DNA of 64,000 bases, from assembly GCA_013397845.1 (NCBI GenBank), contig VZTG01007654.1:793027-857026 (forward strand). Direction: 5' to 3'. This DNA is from Melanocharis versteri (Eukaryota > Chordata > Aves > Passeriformes > Melanocharitidae). Both the position numbers and the translations under genes were made by a program. The notes beneath the pieces are model-generated. The model was not told the origin of the DNA, did not search any database, and saw nothing but the letters and a program-made list of their open reading frames with translations. Shown here one piece after another: positions 1 through 10,346 of this stretch; within the stretch, counting starts at the first letter, position 1; every line of letters begins with the position of its first letter.

Positions 1-15
1 GCGGAGCCCCCCGGG
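1..15 (+). CDS. ACADS: ACADS exon 1, last 15 nt
   Basis: The first 15 bases end in CCGGG directly before a GTGAGG donor at 16. Read in the phase needed by exon 2 (two bases completing a split Ala codon), they give Gly-Ala-Pro-Arg, which fits the end of the mitochondrial targeting peptide. The exon is too short to prove by similarity alone. Confidence 0.65.
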
Positions 16-3000
16 GTGAGGGCGGCGGGAGCGGCTTCGCCCTGCTGTGGCTGCTCGGGGGGGGCTGCGAGGCACGCGGGAGGGGCGGGAAGGGGCCGCG
101 GCCTGCGCGGGAGGTGGCGTCCCGGTGCCCTTCACGGCCTACCTGAGGCGAGTCCCCTCAGCGCGGGAGTGGCGCCGCCCTCAGCCGGGCCGCGGGAAGG
201 TGTCCCGGGGTGGGGGGACCCTCAGAACCCCTCACGGGCCGGCGCCCACCCCAGGCCCGGTGCGAAGGGCAGCGGCGGCGCTGAGTCCCCTCCCGGCTTC
301 CAGCGCTGGCCCTGGGGTGCCGCCGGCTGCACACCGTGTACCAGAGCGCGGAGCTGCCCGAGACACACCAGATGCTGCGGCAGACGGTCCGGGACTTCGC
401 GGAGAAGGAGCTGATGCCGCTTGCAGCGCAGCTGGACAAGGAGCACCGCTTCCCGGCTGAGCAAGTGGGTGCGAGGGTTGGGATGGCACAGCCAGAGACC
501 CCATTCCTGCTGCTCTGGGGCAGCAAAATGTACATCGAGCTCCGGTTTAGCAGAAAATTGAAGTTTAGACCAGCTCGTTGCTCTGAATGCGGACACTGTA
601 ATCCCCACAGAGCATTTGGAGCTCTTCACCTTTACTTGTGTTTCTTTGTATCTGGCTGTAGTACCACTGAGTTTTTAGTTTTCTTACCGACTTGCCTGTG
701 GGCTGTAATACAAATTATAAAATTGATTTATAAAATTAATTAGATACTTTTACAGACTGCACATAATGGTTTATGATGAGGAAGCATAGATGACGTGAGT
801 GCATTTCAGATGGTGGAAAAAAGTGATCAGGAGGTTCATGCTGGTCATCCTCTGGGGCTGTGAACAAATTGAAATTCCAGCCAAAGCAGTGATTTCTCTT
901 GTGGAAAGACACACCAGTGTGTGTTAAGCAATGAAACACGAAGCTTCAGCAAAACAGATCTTGTTACATTAGCCAAGAGACTCCAAGCAGACACTGTCAG
1001 AGGCATGAGAGTTTGTCACATTCCTCTTGCTTGAAAGGTATAAGGACGGTAGCCAAGAAAGTCACACCCTAAGGAAGAAAACTTTACTCCTTACTGTTCT
1101 CATCTGAGAATTTTACATTTGATTCTGAGTCTTTTGACTTGAATGTGTAGGGGAAAATTCGAAATGTAAACAAGTGTTTAATAAGATGAAGCAACATGCA
1201 TAGAATCAGTGGCTGGCTTGTTCATCTTTTGGATTTAATGTGGAGGATTGGTGTTTTGGATGCCTATGTAGGAGGGAAATAATTTTCCTAAAAAATCTCC
1301 CTGGTTCCTCTAAAAGCGGGCAGAGGCTTATGGTTGCAAAACAAGGGGTCTAGCTGGGGAACTTGGGGTAGATTGATTGCAATGTGACTAACAAAAAAAT
1401 TCTCTGGGAAGCAAGATCTGGCTTTATTGGGAGTGAAAAAACTCAGACACTGTTTTCTGCAGTCATTCATTCTGTAAAATTCTTCCCTTGTGCAGTCCTA
1501 GGCTGAAGCTCAGCAGACTCAAAGGTAAAGTTCTGATGATTTTTATCAGCTAGATTTCCCATTTCTACTGACAGGAGACATGCAAGGGGAGAGCTTTGGT
1601 GGGAGGCTGAGGAAGTGCTGGTGGAGTTCCATCTCCTTATTTCACCTTCAGAAGGCTCCCCCCTTCCCAGTACTGAAGAGACCTCTTTAAACAAGCAAGA
1701 GCCTAAACGACAGTGACTGTGTACAGCTCCTGCTGAAGTCACTGGGATCTGGGGACACTTAGCAGCTTGTTCAGATTCCCATTTCACCAGGAGTTGTGTG
1801 CATCTTTTCCTCTGGGTGTAGCCCTCCCATAATCTGTTCTGCTCTCCACGTGTCTGTCTGTATTTGCTGGCACGCTGGTGCTGCAGAGGCCGTGACCTCT
1901 CCATTCCCCGTGTGCAGGTGAAGAAGATGGGTGGCTTGGGGCTGCTGGCTATGGACGTGCCAGAGAAGTACAAAGGAGCAGGCCTCGACTACCTGGCCTA
2001 TTCCATCGCCGTGGAGGAGATCAGCAGGGGCTGCGCGTCCACGGGCGTCATCGTCAGCGTCAATAACGTGAGCGTGAGGGGCAGGCGTGGACTGAGGTTG
2101 GCATGGGAGAGGGGTGTTTGGGAGAAGTGGGTCTGTTCCTGTGCTGGGGTCTGGTGTGTTGGAGAGCACATTAGGGAGTTACTGGATTGGTTGTACCTTC
2201 AAGAGGCACTAACAGCCCTAAATTCTTAAAGTCCCTGTATTTAGGGCCAATACTCAAGTTTGGCTCTGAAGAGCAGAAGCACCAATGGATCGCTCCCTTC
2301 ACCAGTGGAGAGAAAATTGGATGTTTTGCCCTCAGTGAACCAGGTGATGTGACTGTTACCATCCCTGTTGCAAAGAACGTGGCATAGCTTCTTTCCTTGG
2401 TCAGGTTTAGGATGGGCTTTAGGTCTTTGAAACTGGAACAGTTTGTAGAAGGGTGGTTTATAGCAGCTCTGTGTGAGTGAAGTCTCAGTACCCAAGGCAT
2501 GAACTGCCATCCTATGGTCCCCGCTGAAAATCCTCATTCCCTGTGTGAGCAGAGCCCTAGACACATCTTGCACACATGGGCCTTTCCCTGTCCTGTGGGA
2601 GGGACAGTGGTGACACTGCCACAGTTCAAGAGGTGCCGTGAGCTGGTGGGGTGCAGGTGGGGGGTGGGTTTGCCCCCAGTGTGTCACTGATCACCTGAGG
2701 TTTGTTTGCTGCTGCTCTGCTCAGGAAACGGCAGCGACGCGGGTGCAGCCTCCACCGTGGCGCGCCTGGACGGGGACGAGTGGGTTCTGAACGGCACCAA
2801 GGCCTGGATCACCAACGCCTGGGACGCCTCGGCCACTGTGGTGTTTGCTACTACGGATAAATCCCTGAAGCATAAGGTGCGATCGTTTGTACCGGTCAGG
2901 AAAGAGGGGTGGGAGTGAAGGAGTTGTGGAGAAGCACTTTGCAACGGCTCTGGGACTCCGTTTTTAGAGCCATGCAGGCCTTGAGCAGAGGAGGGGCTGA

Positions 3001-6000
3001 TGCGTGCTGGCTTTGCTCTGTCTCAGCTCTCCCCTCCCTCCTCCTGGTTACCTGGACATGCGGCTTTTATGTAAAATGGAGGAAGCTTGTTGACAGCCAA
3101 GGAAATGGGAAGTAAAGAAGACACCATTCCTAAGAGTTTGGGTCTTGTTGCAGGGCATTAGTGCATTCTTGGTTCCCATGCCAACAGCTGGGCTGTCACT
3201 GGGGAAGAAAGAAGACAAACTGGGAATCCGAGCCTCTTCCACTGCCAACCTGATATTTGAAGACTGCCGGATACCCAAGGCCAACCTCCTGGGGCAGCCA
3301 GGAATGGGCTTCAAAATCGCCATGGTAAGAGAGGGATGGGGTGTGTACAGCCATAGCTCCCAAGCTTCCCCTTTTGTAAGCCATTTCCAGAGGCAGCCAC
3401 TTCAGTGAGGACTGCTTGCATAAGCTGTTCTGTGTCATGTTAAGCTGTTGACCCTTCTTGCCAACATGGGGGGAATCATTCCCACAGCTTGATGCATGTT
3501 TAATTTACACAGATCTTTGACAGCACTTTTATTGTGGTGGCTCTCATCTGGAGGAATGCTGATGCCACTGAGATGCTGTGTCAACAGGGGCAATATATTT
3601 TAATTTTTCTCCTCTCCCAATCCTCTGTTCCTCCAATTTGTAGCCACAGATAAAGGGAAAACATGGCATTTCCCCATGTGAATACTGTGACAGAGGAAAG
3701 TTGTCCTGGAGGCCCAGGACAACTTCTGGAGAGTGTCTCAAGGTGAATGACAGCTGAGTTATGGTCTGCATGTGACTTCTGAGGAGGAACAAGGTAGCTG
3801 GGAACAGCTTTGTTTCCTGCAGCGAGGCACTGTCCTTTGAGAGTGCTCATTGCTCTCTCTGGAGGGGCAAAACACCCTTTGTTGGCCTGACATTTTGGAC
3901 CAAGCTCCCTGGAGCAGAGCCCATTCCATTATGTCCAAAACTAAAAGTGGCTGGTGACCAACAGGTTCTTTTAAAGACCTTCAGTCCAGGGTTGATAAGA
4001 TGAAGCCTTTTCTCCCTGTGCTGCACTTTCTTCCTGTGCAGGTGTTTGAGTTAAGTCAGGTAATTGACTGGGTTCACTAATCAATTTATAAATGCTTTCA
4101 CATGTGTCTCCTAATGATGAGGGCAAAAAAGGAAAACTGACCAGACTTCCAAAGTAAAATCAGCTGTAGAGTGAGTTGGGTCTGCCTGAAGAGTTCTTTC
4201 CAGCCCCTTCTGCACCAGGTCCTTGTGCTGTTTCCCTTATTTTACACCCTCTTTTTTTCTCCCAGCTAATAAGTAATCCCTCTCCTTTCTGCTTCTGTTG
4301 TTGAACTCCTGCCTTCTCTCTGCAGTGCCAGTGCCTGTTACAGCTCTGTATTCCTCCATAACTGGGAACATTCTGAATCAAGGAGGTCTCTGACCAGAGG
4401 ATTTTAAGGCTACAGCAGCTTTCCAGCAACATCAGAAATGTGTGTGTACTATTCTTGATCACGTATGACTTGACTTCCATATATTTCGTGTCTTTCTCAG
4501 CAAACTCTGGATGGAGGAAGGATTGGTATTGCCTCACAGGCACTTGGAATAGCACAGGCAGCTCTGGACTGTGCTGTGGATTATGCTGAGAAGAGAATGG
4601 CCTTTGGGTCACCCATCACAAAGCTCCAGGCAGTGCAGGTACGAGCTGGGCACACGGGGCAGTTCCACAGGGTCCTGGGGCTGGTGGAAAGTCCATGTGT
4701 GCTCTAGGGTGTGCTATCAGGTACACAGTGCACTTTGTACTGTCTGGGATAAACAGGGTGATAATTCTGTTTTCAAATGCTGTTAAAACTAATTGTTGGG
4801 ACAGAAGCTCCTTTTCCTTAGGTGGCCCCCGGGGTGGGAGAATTCAGCTGTGTCCCCTTGTGCAGGCAGAGGCCCTGGACCAAAGGCAGTGTTTGTTGTT
4901 GCAGTTCAAGCTGGCAGACATGGCTGTGGCATTGGAGGGTGCGCGCCTGCTGACCTGGAGAGCTGCTATGCTGAAGGACAATGGAAAGCCCTTCACTAAG
5001 GTATTTCCAGCCCTGCTTTTGTCCAGCAGCCACAGCACAGGACACAGGCTCAAGGCCAGGGAACCCCACTCCATAGAGCATCGCTGTGCTCAGCGGTGGA
5101 ACCACCAGCAGGTCCTGGGCCTGCTGCCCACCCTTGGGCAGCCTGCTGAGTTCAGCACTGGTTGTAGCTGAGAGGAGAGGGGTGGCTGCTCTCAGCTGGC
5201 ACCGTCATCAGGTGTGTCTCTCTGCACAGCTGCTCTGTGAGTGTTCAAGTTCCTTGTGCAGGTGAGGGGTTCCTTTTTGTGACAGTGGCACCCTCAGTGA
5301 TGTTTTCCTTCCCCAAAGGAAGCGGCAATGGCCAAACTGGCTGCATCAGAAGCTGCAACATCCATCGCTCATCAGGTAACTGTCAGTCGACAACTGACAT
5401 ACATCATGTGGGAAGGGACTTTGGATGTCTCACAAATGCTTTGGGAAGGTGGGATGGAATTTACTAATTTATATTTGAAACACACCAACCAAGCAAGCAA
5501 CCAACCCTATGGCTGAAGCCGATTAGCACAACCATCTTCACAGGTAGTGGGGAAGTAAGAGGATGGCAGGGGTTTATACTGGCCTGTGGCAGCTGTATTA
5601 TTAAAGTGGTCTGTGCCTGCTGCTGTCCAGGGTAATGGCAGTTTTAAGAAGGAGCAGCAATGTGGGAGAGAGCATGGGGCCACCAGTGATCACCACTGCA
5701 CCTGGATCAGATCCTCTCTTCCTTGGTTTAGTGTCCCTTGTCTTTAATAAAAGCATCTTAGCTGAATATAGATCACTAACAGATACCTCTGAAGCAATTA
5801 ATTGCCCATCTGGAATATCCATATTGCTCTTACCTAGATCAATCCTCTGTATTCCTATGATTGCAAATGAGCTGCAGTCATCTCCATGTGTCCCACCCCC
5901 CCATTATGCTTGCAGTAGGCTCAGTTCCTCTTAAAGTGGCTGTGTGTGTACGTGTGCATTCTGTAGGAAACAAGTTTCTTGACCCCAGTTCGTTTCTAAG

Positions 6001-6171
6001 CTGCTGCCTTTGTTTCAGGCTATCCAGATCCTGGGCGGGATGGGCTACGTGACAGAGATGCCAGCGGAACGCCACTACCGCGACGCTCGGATCACCGAGA
6101 TCTACGAGGGGACCAGTGAGATCCAGAGACTGGTGATTGCAGGCCAGCTGCTGAAGGCCTACCGAGGCTGA
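1..6171 (+). CDS. ACADS: Short-chain acyl-CoA dehydrogenase, mitochondrial (gene span, 5' end cut by window edge)
   Basis: The enzyme is a FAD flavoprotein of the mitochondrial matrix. It oxidises butyryl-CoA and other C4-C6 acyl-CoAs to the 2-enoyl-CoA and passes electrons to ETF. The coding parts are 1-15 (end of exon 1), 304-464, 1918-2067, 2232-2343, 2725-2876, 3154-3324, 4501-4638, 4905-5000, 5319-5375 and 6019-6171. All borders are GT/AG and the phases join without a break. The protein aligns colinearly with human ACADS from residue 17 to 412. It carries the family signature around ALSEPGNGSDAGA (exons 4-5), a second signature QILGGMGY (exon 10), and the catalytic base Glu392 in IYEGTSE (Glu368 of the mature enzyme). 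Gly209 and Arg171, the sites of the common human variants, hold the usual residues here. The start codon and most of the mitochondrial targeting peptide lie left of the window. Other acyl-CoA dehydrogenases such as ACADSB or ACADM are less likely, because the match to ACADS is close throughout. Confidence 0.97.
304..464 (+). CDS. ACADS: ACADS exon 2 (residues 17-70)
   Basis: The exon is bounded by CAG at 301-303 and a GTGGGT donor at 465. It encodes the end of the transit peptide, then LHTVYQSAELPETHQML and the first helices of the N-terminal alpha domain, ending FPAEQ. It is 161 nt: two bases complete a split codon, then 53 codons. The frame and residues match ACADS of other vertebrates. Confidence 0.95.
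465..1917 (+). other. ACADS: ACADS intron 2
   Basis: This 1.45 kb is non-coding, GC-rich at its left edge and AT-rich after about 640. The acceptor is TGTGCAG at 1911-1917. I see no exon, RNA gene or recognisable transposon in it. The open frames on the - strand near 1467-2169 are chance readings across the intron and exon 3. Confidence 0.85.
1918..2067 (+). CDS. ACADS: ACADS exon 3 (residues 71-120)
   Basis: The exon is 150 nt, phase 0 at both ends, between TGTGCAG and GTGAGC. It encodes VKKMGGLGLLAMDVPEKY and continues to the conserved ISRGCASTGVIVSVNN stretch of the alpha-helical N-terminal domain. Confidence 0.96.
2232..2343 (+). CDS. ACADS: ACADS exon 4 (residues 121-158)
   Basis: The exon starts SLYLGPILKFGSEEQ and ends CFALSEPG, the first half of the acyl-CoA dehydrogenase signature 1, which lines the flavin and substrate site. 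The donor is GTGATG at 2344. The acceptor is AAAG with a poor pyrimidine tract, but a good branch-site match lies 20 nt upstream. The exon is 112 nt, 37 codons plus one base. Confidence 0.96.
2344..2724 (+). other. ACADS: ACADS intron 4
   Basis: This short intron of 381 bp ends in a pyrimidine-rich CTGCTCTGCTCAG acceptor. Nothing else is recognised in it. Confidence 0.9.
2725..2876 (+). CDS. ACADS: ACADS exon 5 (residues 158-208)
   Basis: The exon starts with the second half of signature 1 (NGSDAGA) and encodes the beta-sheet middle domain, including WVLNGTKAWITNAW. It is 152 nt, donor GTGCGA at 2877. Arg171 (VAR) is at the site of a common human variant and keeps the usual residue. The exon is markedly richer in CpG than its flanking introns. 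Confidence 0.96.
3154..3324 (+). CDS. ACADS: ACADS exon 6 (residues 209-265)
   Basis: The exon is 171 nt, phase 0 at both ends, between TTGCAG and GTAAGA. It starts GISAFLVPMP; Gly209 is the position of the common human susceptibility variant and is Gly here. It continues through GKKEDKLGIRASSTANLIFEDCRIP, the end of the beta domain, to MGFKIAM. Confidence 0.97.
3661..3679. repeat. Small inverted repeat (6-bp arms)
   Basis: ACATGG at 3661-3666 is mirrored by CCATGT at 3674-3679 with a 7-nt loop. It sits 18 bp left of a longer perfect hairpin in ACADS intron 6. Confidence 0.6.
3698..3725. repeat. Perfect inverted repeat, 12-bp arms and 4-nt loop
   Basis: AAGTTGTCCTGG at 3698-3709 is followed by the loop AGGC and by the exact reverse complement at 3714-3725. 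The RNA would fold into an uninterrupted 12-bp hairpin in the ACADS intron 6 transcript. It is too short for a microRNA precursor, and no function is known to me. Confidence 0.85.
4501..4638 (+). CDS. ACADS: ACADS exon 7 (residues 266-311)
   Basis: The exon is 138 nt, phase 0, between TTTCTCAG and GTACGA. It encodes QTLDGGRIGIASQALGIA and then CAVDYAEKRMAFGSP, the start of the C-terminal alpha domain that contributes to FAD binding and tetramer contacts. Residue 270 is Gly, where the human protein as I recall it has Met. Confidence 0.97.
4905..5000 (+). CDS. ACADS: ACADS exon 8 (residues 312-343)
   Basis: The exon is 96 nt, phase 0, after TTGTTGTTGCAG. It encodes FKLADMAVALEGARLLTW and ends KPFTK at a weak-looking GTATTT donor. 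It is part of the C-terminal helical bundle. Confidence 0.96.
5001..5318 (+). other. ACADS: ACADS intron 8
   Basis: This 318 bp intron is moderately GC-rich, with acceptor TTCCCCAAAG. Nothing else is recognised. Confidence 0.85.
5319..5375 (+). CDS. ACADS: ACADS exon 9 (residues 344-362)
   Basis: This 57-nt micro-sized exon, phase 0, encodes EAAMAKLAASEAATSIAHQ. It lies between CCCCAAAG and GTAACT. The match to the family is close and the length equals the number of residues expected. Confidence 0.95.
5376..6018 (+). other. ACADS: ACADS intron 9
   Basis: This 643 bp intron holds a short run of CCAA/AAGC repeats near 5482-5508 and nothing else I can name. The acceptor is TTTGTTTCAG. Confidence 0.85.
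6019..6171 (+). CDS. ACADS: ACADS exon 10, coding part (residues 363-412) with stop
   Basis: The exon encodes AIQILGGMGYVTEMPAERHY (signature 2), then RDARITEIYEGTSE, where the Glu of YEG (residue 392, mature Glu368) is the catalytic base that removes the substrate alpha proton. The C-terminus is LLKAYRG followed by TGA at 6169-6171. Confidence 0.97.
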   Translation, partial: AIQILGGMGYVTEMPAERHYRDARITEIYEGTSEIQRLVIAGQLLKAYRG

Positions 6172-7340
6172 GGGAGCTGACTGGAGCAACACACTGCCCC
6201 AAGTGCCTCGTGATGGTGCACAACAGTGGTGGAGTTTGACCCTCTTGAATGAGGCTAACGATGGAGGTTTTCCTCACCAATGAGTAACTGACCCTCTAGT
6301 TAAAATGTGCTGATTCTTCTTTGGACAAAGTATGGCGCACAGAGGCAGGACTGACGTTTGTAAGTGATGGCTGTGAGTGCAGGAGGGAGGAGGCAACCTG
6401 TGCTCATAGGGCAGCCTGGGGCTTTTCCTAAACTGGACTGTTGGAATGGCTTGGTAGTGGCAAAATGACAGCACTTGCCAGCCACTGCCTGTTTTGCTAA
6501 ATTTGTCACTACATGGCACTGGATAACCAGTGCCAGAGTTAGAGGTGCTGAGAGCCATGACCCCTGTGCCCTGCTCCAGGCTGCTGATGATGTGCCTCTG
6601 CAGATCAGACTTCAGTGGAGTTCAGGTGTGGGATGCAGCTGTGTGTGAGCTGGGCTGAGGTAATCCCTGCAGCAAGGCACTTCAGCAGGAGAGGAGCCAG
6701 ACAGAAGGACAGCAGGGACAACCTATACACAGAGGGCTCTGAGTACAGACTGTGGTTGCTGTCTGCGTAGATGTGAAAACAGATCAGAAAGAATCCCTCG
6801 ATCTGTGCCAGCAGAGTCCAGCACCTGCTCACTCAGCTGCTCTGGGATGTAGGGATAGAAGCAAAGGACAGCAAAGCTGCACTGCCTAGGACTATTTTGT
6901 AAAAAACAACCCCAACAAAATGCCTTCTGCTCCCAAATCTGCTTCTACAGTATCAGCAGGAACGGAAGTGCCTGAAAGGGCAGTAACAGCTTTGAATCTC
7001 TACATGTTTTGGGCAGCGAGGAAATGAAGAGATGACACACAAACCTCACCAGGAAGCTTTAGCAGTAGCACATCCCTAATCAGTGATTATCAGTGAGACA
7101 TTAACTTTTAGAAACGTCAACAGCCAAAGGAAAAGCTCTACACTCGGGAGAAGAGGGAGGGGATTAAGACTAGAGCCTGTATGGTCCGGTCCGCCTCCTT
7201 GTCCAAACAAGTACACTAGAGGTAAATGGTTATTTTCCTGTGGTGCCATTTCTTTAGACTTGTGTGCAGAGAAGAAGAGCAGGATTCTGTTACCTGAGAG
7301 AGCAGAGAAGACAAATAAAACCTGATTTTAAAGGACTACC
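6172..7340 (+). other. ACADS: ACADS 3' UTR (end inferred)
   Basis: Sequence after the TGA has no further ACADS coding potential. The first AATAAA I find on the + strand is at 7314-7319, followed by a T-rich tract at 7353-7361, so the transcript probably ends near 7335. That gives a 3' UTR of about 1.15 kb. An earlier cleavage site with a variant hexamer is possible. Confidence 0.55.
7314..7319 (+). terminator. Poly(A) signal AATAAA, candidate for ACADS
   Basis: A canonical AATAAA hexamer lies about 1.14 kb downstream of the ACADS stop codon, with a U-rich downstream stretch. No other AATAAA was seen between the stop and this point. Confidence 0.6.
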
Positions 7341-10290
7341 ACTCCTTCACCTTTTTTTTTAAATGCAGATGTGAATTAACTTAGAATGATTTCTTCCAGT
7401 CACAAGACACAGGAGCAGAAACCAGCAGGGCCTGCGTGCACTAGTGAGACCAGTTCTCAGTGATGTCAGTCATCCCTGTGCAGGGCGCTGGAGGACAACA
7501 GCGTGCTGGGGCAAGGGCCTCAAGTGCTGAGTTGCTCTCCCATGCATAAGGATTGACAGAAATCGCCAGGCAGTGCATTCAACAGGAGCATTCCTACTGG
7601 AAAACCATTCCAATGATCGTGAATGTGTTGTAAATTATGGAGGCCTTCTGTGGATGAAGCTTAATTTCAGCCTGTGTCACCACTTTGATGGCTGCAGGCT
7701 CACTTCTATGATGGTACAGGAGGACGTGGGACACTATTTTACACTGACTTCTCCTTGCAGTCACTCAGGTAGAACAGGAGCTGCAGGGACGTGAGGACTT
7801 CAGCAGTGCAGGGTTCCTGTTACACTGTGCTCCAGCTGAATCCCCAGTGAGCCAGCACAGTCAGTCACTTCTGCCAGCCCATTTCCCCTCTCGTCCAGGT
7901 GCTTCTCTTAGATCTGCTGTGCTGTCAGCACTTGCTGACTGCCCCTCTTCACCCTCAGCCTCCCTCATTACCAGCTCTAATTGGCTGCAGCTTCTCTCCA
8001 GAGCACAATGAAACCGTCCCTGTACCCCACCATGGTGGCTGTGACTACCTCAGCTGACAGAGAACACCTGGAGAACCTACAGCCTTGAAGTATCAAAAAA
8101 AAGCAAAAGCTTTCAACAAAAGCTTTCTGAAAGTTTTCCCCTGCTGCCACAGGTGCAGAGAGAGAGCTCAGTGCCCTGTGACACTGCAATGGCCACAGCA
8201 GGGCTTTGGGGGTTAAACATCATGGTTACACACAAAGGCCCAGAGCAAAGCAATGGCTTTTCTCAGAGCAAGGTACTTCAAGCTTACTCCTCGCTGCTGC
8301 TTGCTGAGAGAACTTTGTGTGATGAGCTTTTGCAGAGGAAGTGCTGAAAGGGCAAAACACAAACGAGTTTTGCAGCATTAAATCAGAGGCTGTTAGCAAG
8401 CCACCCTCAGACAGCACAAAGCCAGGTGTGGGCAGGGCCGGGCTCTCCTTGGAGAAAAGGGTCTGTTCACAGGTGAAGCCACAACTTTCTCTCAACTGAC
8501 AAACTCAGCTAACATTGCAAAGTTGGGGCACAGAGATGGGAAAATCAGGTTATACATAAATTAGAAACAAGTGGGGACGGACATAAGTCACTTTTCAAGA
8601 ACAAAAGCTACACTTCTCAAGGACTTTGTGGTTTTTGCCTCACAGTGCTCTAAGAGTACATGAAACTGGTTATGAGGCATGAAGCAGGTGGAGCCAGAAC
8701 TAGAACCCTTTCTTAGAAAACATAGTTACAGTAACTAGGAGTTACTTCCTGCCCCACCTCAGACCTGACAGCTTTTATATCACATAGCTCCCAGTCTTCC
8801 GGTGAGTTCCCAACAGACTAAAGGGAGATGAGCTGTTTTGAAAAAAGAACAGATATATTCTGATTTTAAATTAGATCGTTATTTTGCCTGAGAGCCCTTA
8901 CTATCAACAAACACATACCTGGCAACAGCCACACCTTCAGGTTACATTGGCAATTAGGAAAAGACGGAAAATATGAAAATTTGAAAGACATCCTGAAGTA
9001 AAAAACCAAAGTGCCTGGAAGAATAATAGAATGAAGACATGGAATTGTGATAAGAAAATGTGACAGTGTTGTAACTTGAATGAAAAATGAAGTTTACTAC
9101 TTCTTACCTAAAAAACTGATTTCAAATTCAAATTTTGGAACTCATCATGTTTGCAAGGTGAAGTGTGACCTTAGGGAAATGTCAGAGTACAAACAGTACA
9201 ATTTCTAAGCTGACTGTTCCCAAAGATGCAGCAGAGAACCAGGCCTGGCAGCAGATTTGTACACTACAGTTCTGGTCCCTGTCCTGCCAACTGTGGTATA
9301 AGCACGCCCTAATCTATCACTTTTGCCAGCATTTTACCTGTTGCAAGAAGGCTTATGTTAGTCAATTATTAAAATAGTTATTTTTGACAACTTCCCAGAA
9401 GAGGTGGCAGGTGGTTGGGCAATCTCACTGCAAGACTTGGTGGCAAGTAGTTGATTAAGGAGTTCAACAAAGAAGGCATCAGCAACTGTACCAGACCCAA
9501 CAGCGACAGGAACCCAGGTCCTACAGAGTCTCCCAAAATCCAGAGGACCCAAAGCAGCCTGTACAGCTTGATCCTCAAGCAGAGGAGACACATCAGAGTG
9601 GAAAGACAAGGACCAAAGGTCCATCTGTGCAGGGAGGGCCCACAGCTGAGCAGCCAGGTAGGATCCATTTCTAATCCCCCTTTATCACTGAGCTGGTTTG
9701 AGGAGGGAGAGGTGTGGGACAAAGCTTTGCAGCTTTAACTTAAAGCTCTGGGAGAGCACTTTTTCTTAGGACAGTTAAACCTCACTGAACCTCTGCCAAG
9801 CACCAAAATCCTTTTCCTGCCAGCTGAAGGGGCAGCAAACCCCTTCCAGTGCAGTGGGTGCTCACCTGGGCAGGGCCCCAGCACAACCCGAGGGGCAGGG
9901 ACAGGGCTCACTCAGGTCTCCTGGTGCAAGAAAAGGGCACAGTGCAGGGAGGCAAGACAGCTTAACAAGGAAGGCCAAGCTTTTTCTGGAAAGCTGAATT
10001 AATGCTCATTATTTATCAATTAGCACTTCTAGAACTTTTTCCAGAATGCTTCTGTAAGTGTAGAAATTGTCCATAAGGACATTTTGCAGGCATACCCTAA
10101 AAATGCTGCTGCAAAACCTTGTCTTTTAGTTCCAGAGGAATTCCATAAAAATAATTCCAAAGGAGGGAACTGCTGTGAAGCTGATGGCACCTGAGCTGTG
10201 CTCAACTGTCAGGTAGGTGCAAAGGCCGGGTGGATAAAGCAGCAGCAAAGTGGATATGAAGTTGTTATTCCACTGCTTGGGAACTCCTAG
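7341..10290. other. Intergenic region between convergent ACADS and SPPL3
   Basis: About 3 kb separates the two inferred transcript ends. I recognise no gene. Around 9378-9738 both strands stay open for about 90-115 codons, but neither frame resembles a protein I know and there are no convincing splice or family signals. The stretch is therefore left as non-coding. Confidence 0.65.
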
Positions 10291-10315
10291 CAAAACAAAA
10301 ACCACCAAAAAAGTC

Positions 10316-10346
10316 TTTATTTGAATACCATCCTCAATATTTTATT
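10316..10346 (-). terminator. SPPL3: Tandem poly(A) signals, candidate distal 3' end of SPPL3
   Basis: On the - strand two AATAAA hexamers occur 25 nt apart (+ strand 10341-10346 and 10316-10321). The next 25 nt on the - strand read TTTTTTGGTGGTTTTTG, a classical downstream U/GU element. Confidence 0.7.

Larger units (their letters stand above)
1..480. promoter_or_regulatory. CpG island at the 5' end of ACADS
   Basis: The stretch is very GC-rich and dense in CpG, covering the end of exon 1, intron 1 (16-303) and exon 2. The sequence turns AT-rich soon after 530. This is the expected downstream half of a housekeeping-type promoter island; the promoter itself is outside the window. The several overlapping open frames here on both strands follow from the base composition. 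Confidence 0.8.
3325..4500 (+). other. ACADS: ACADS intron 6
   Basis: This 1.18 kb intron ends in TCTTTCTCAG. It contains two neighbouring inverted repeats at 3661-3679 and 3698-3725, listed separately. I see no coding sequence or transposon in it. Confidence 0.85.

Noticed and set aside
158..629. Overlapping - strand open frames near the left edge
   Set aside because: They are shadows of ACADS exon 2 and the CpG island; stop codons are rare there because of the base composition.
773..779. ATGATGA resembling a box C of a C/D snoRNA in ACADS intron 2
   Set aside because: No box D (CTGA) at a suitable distance and no terminal stem was found.
9401..9410. AGGTGGCAG core resembling a CTCF site between the two genes
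   Set aside because: The left half of the CTCF consensus does not match, so there is no good reason to call insulation here.
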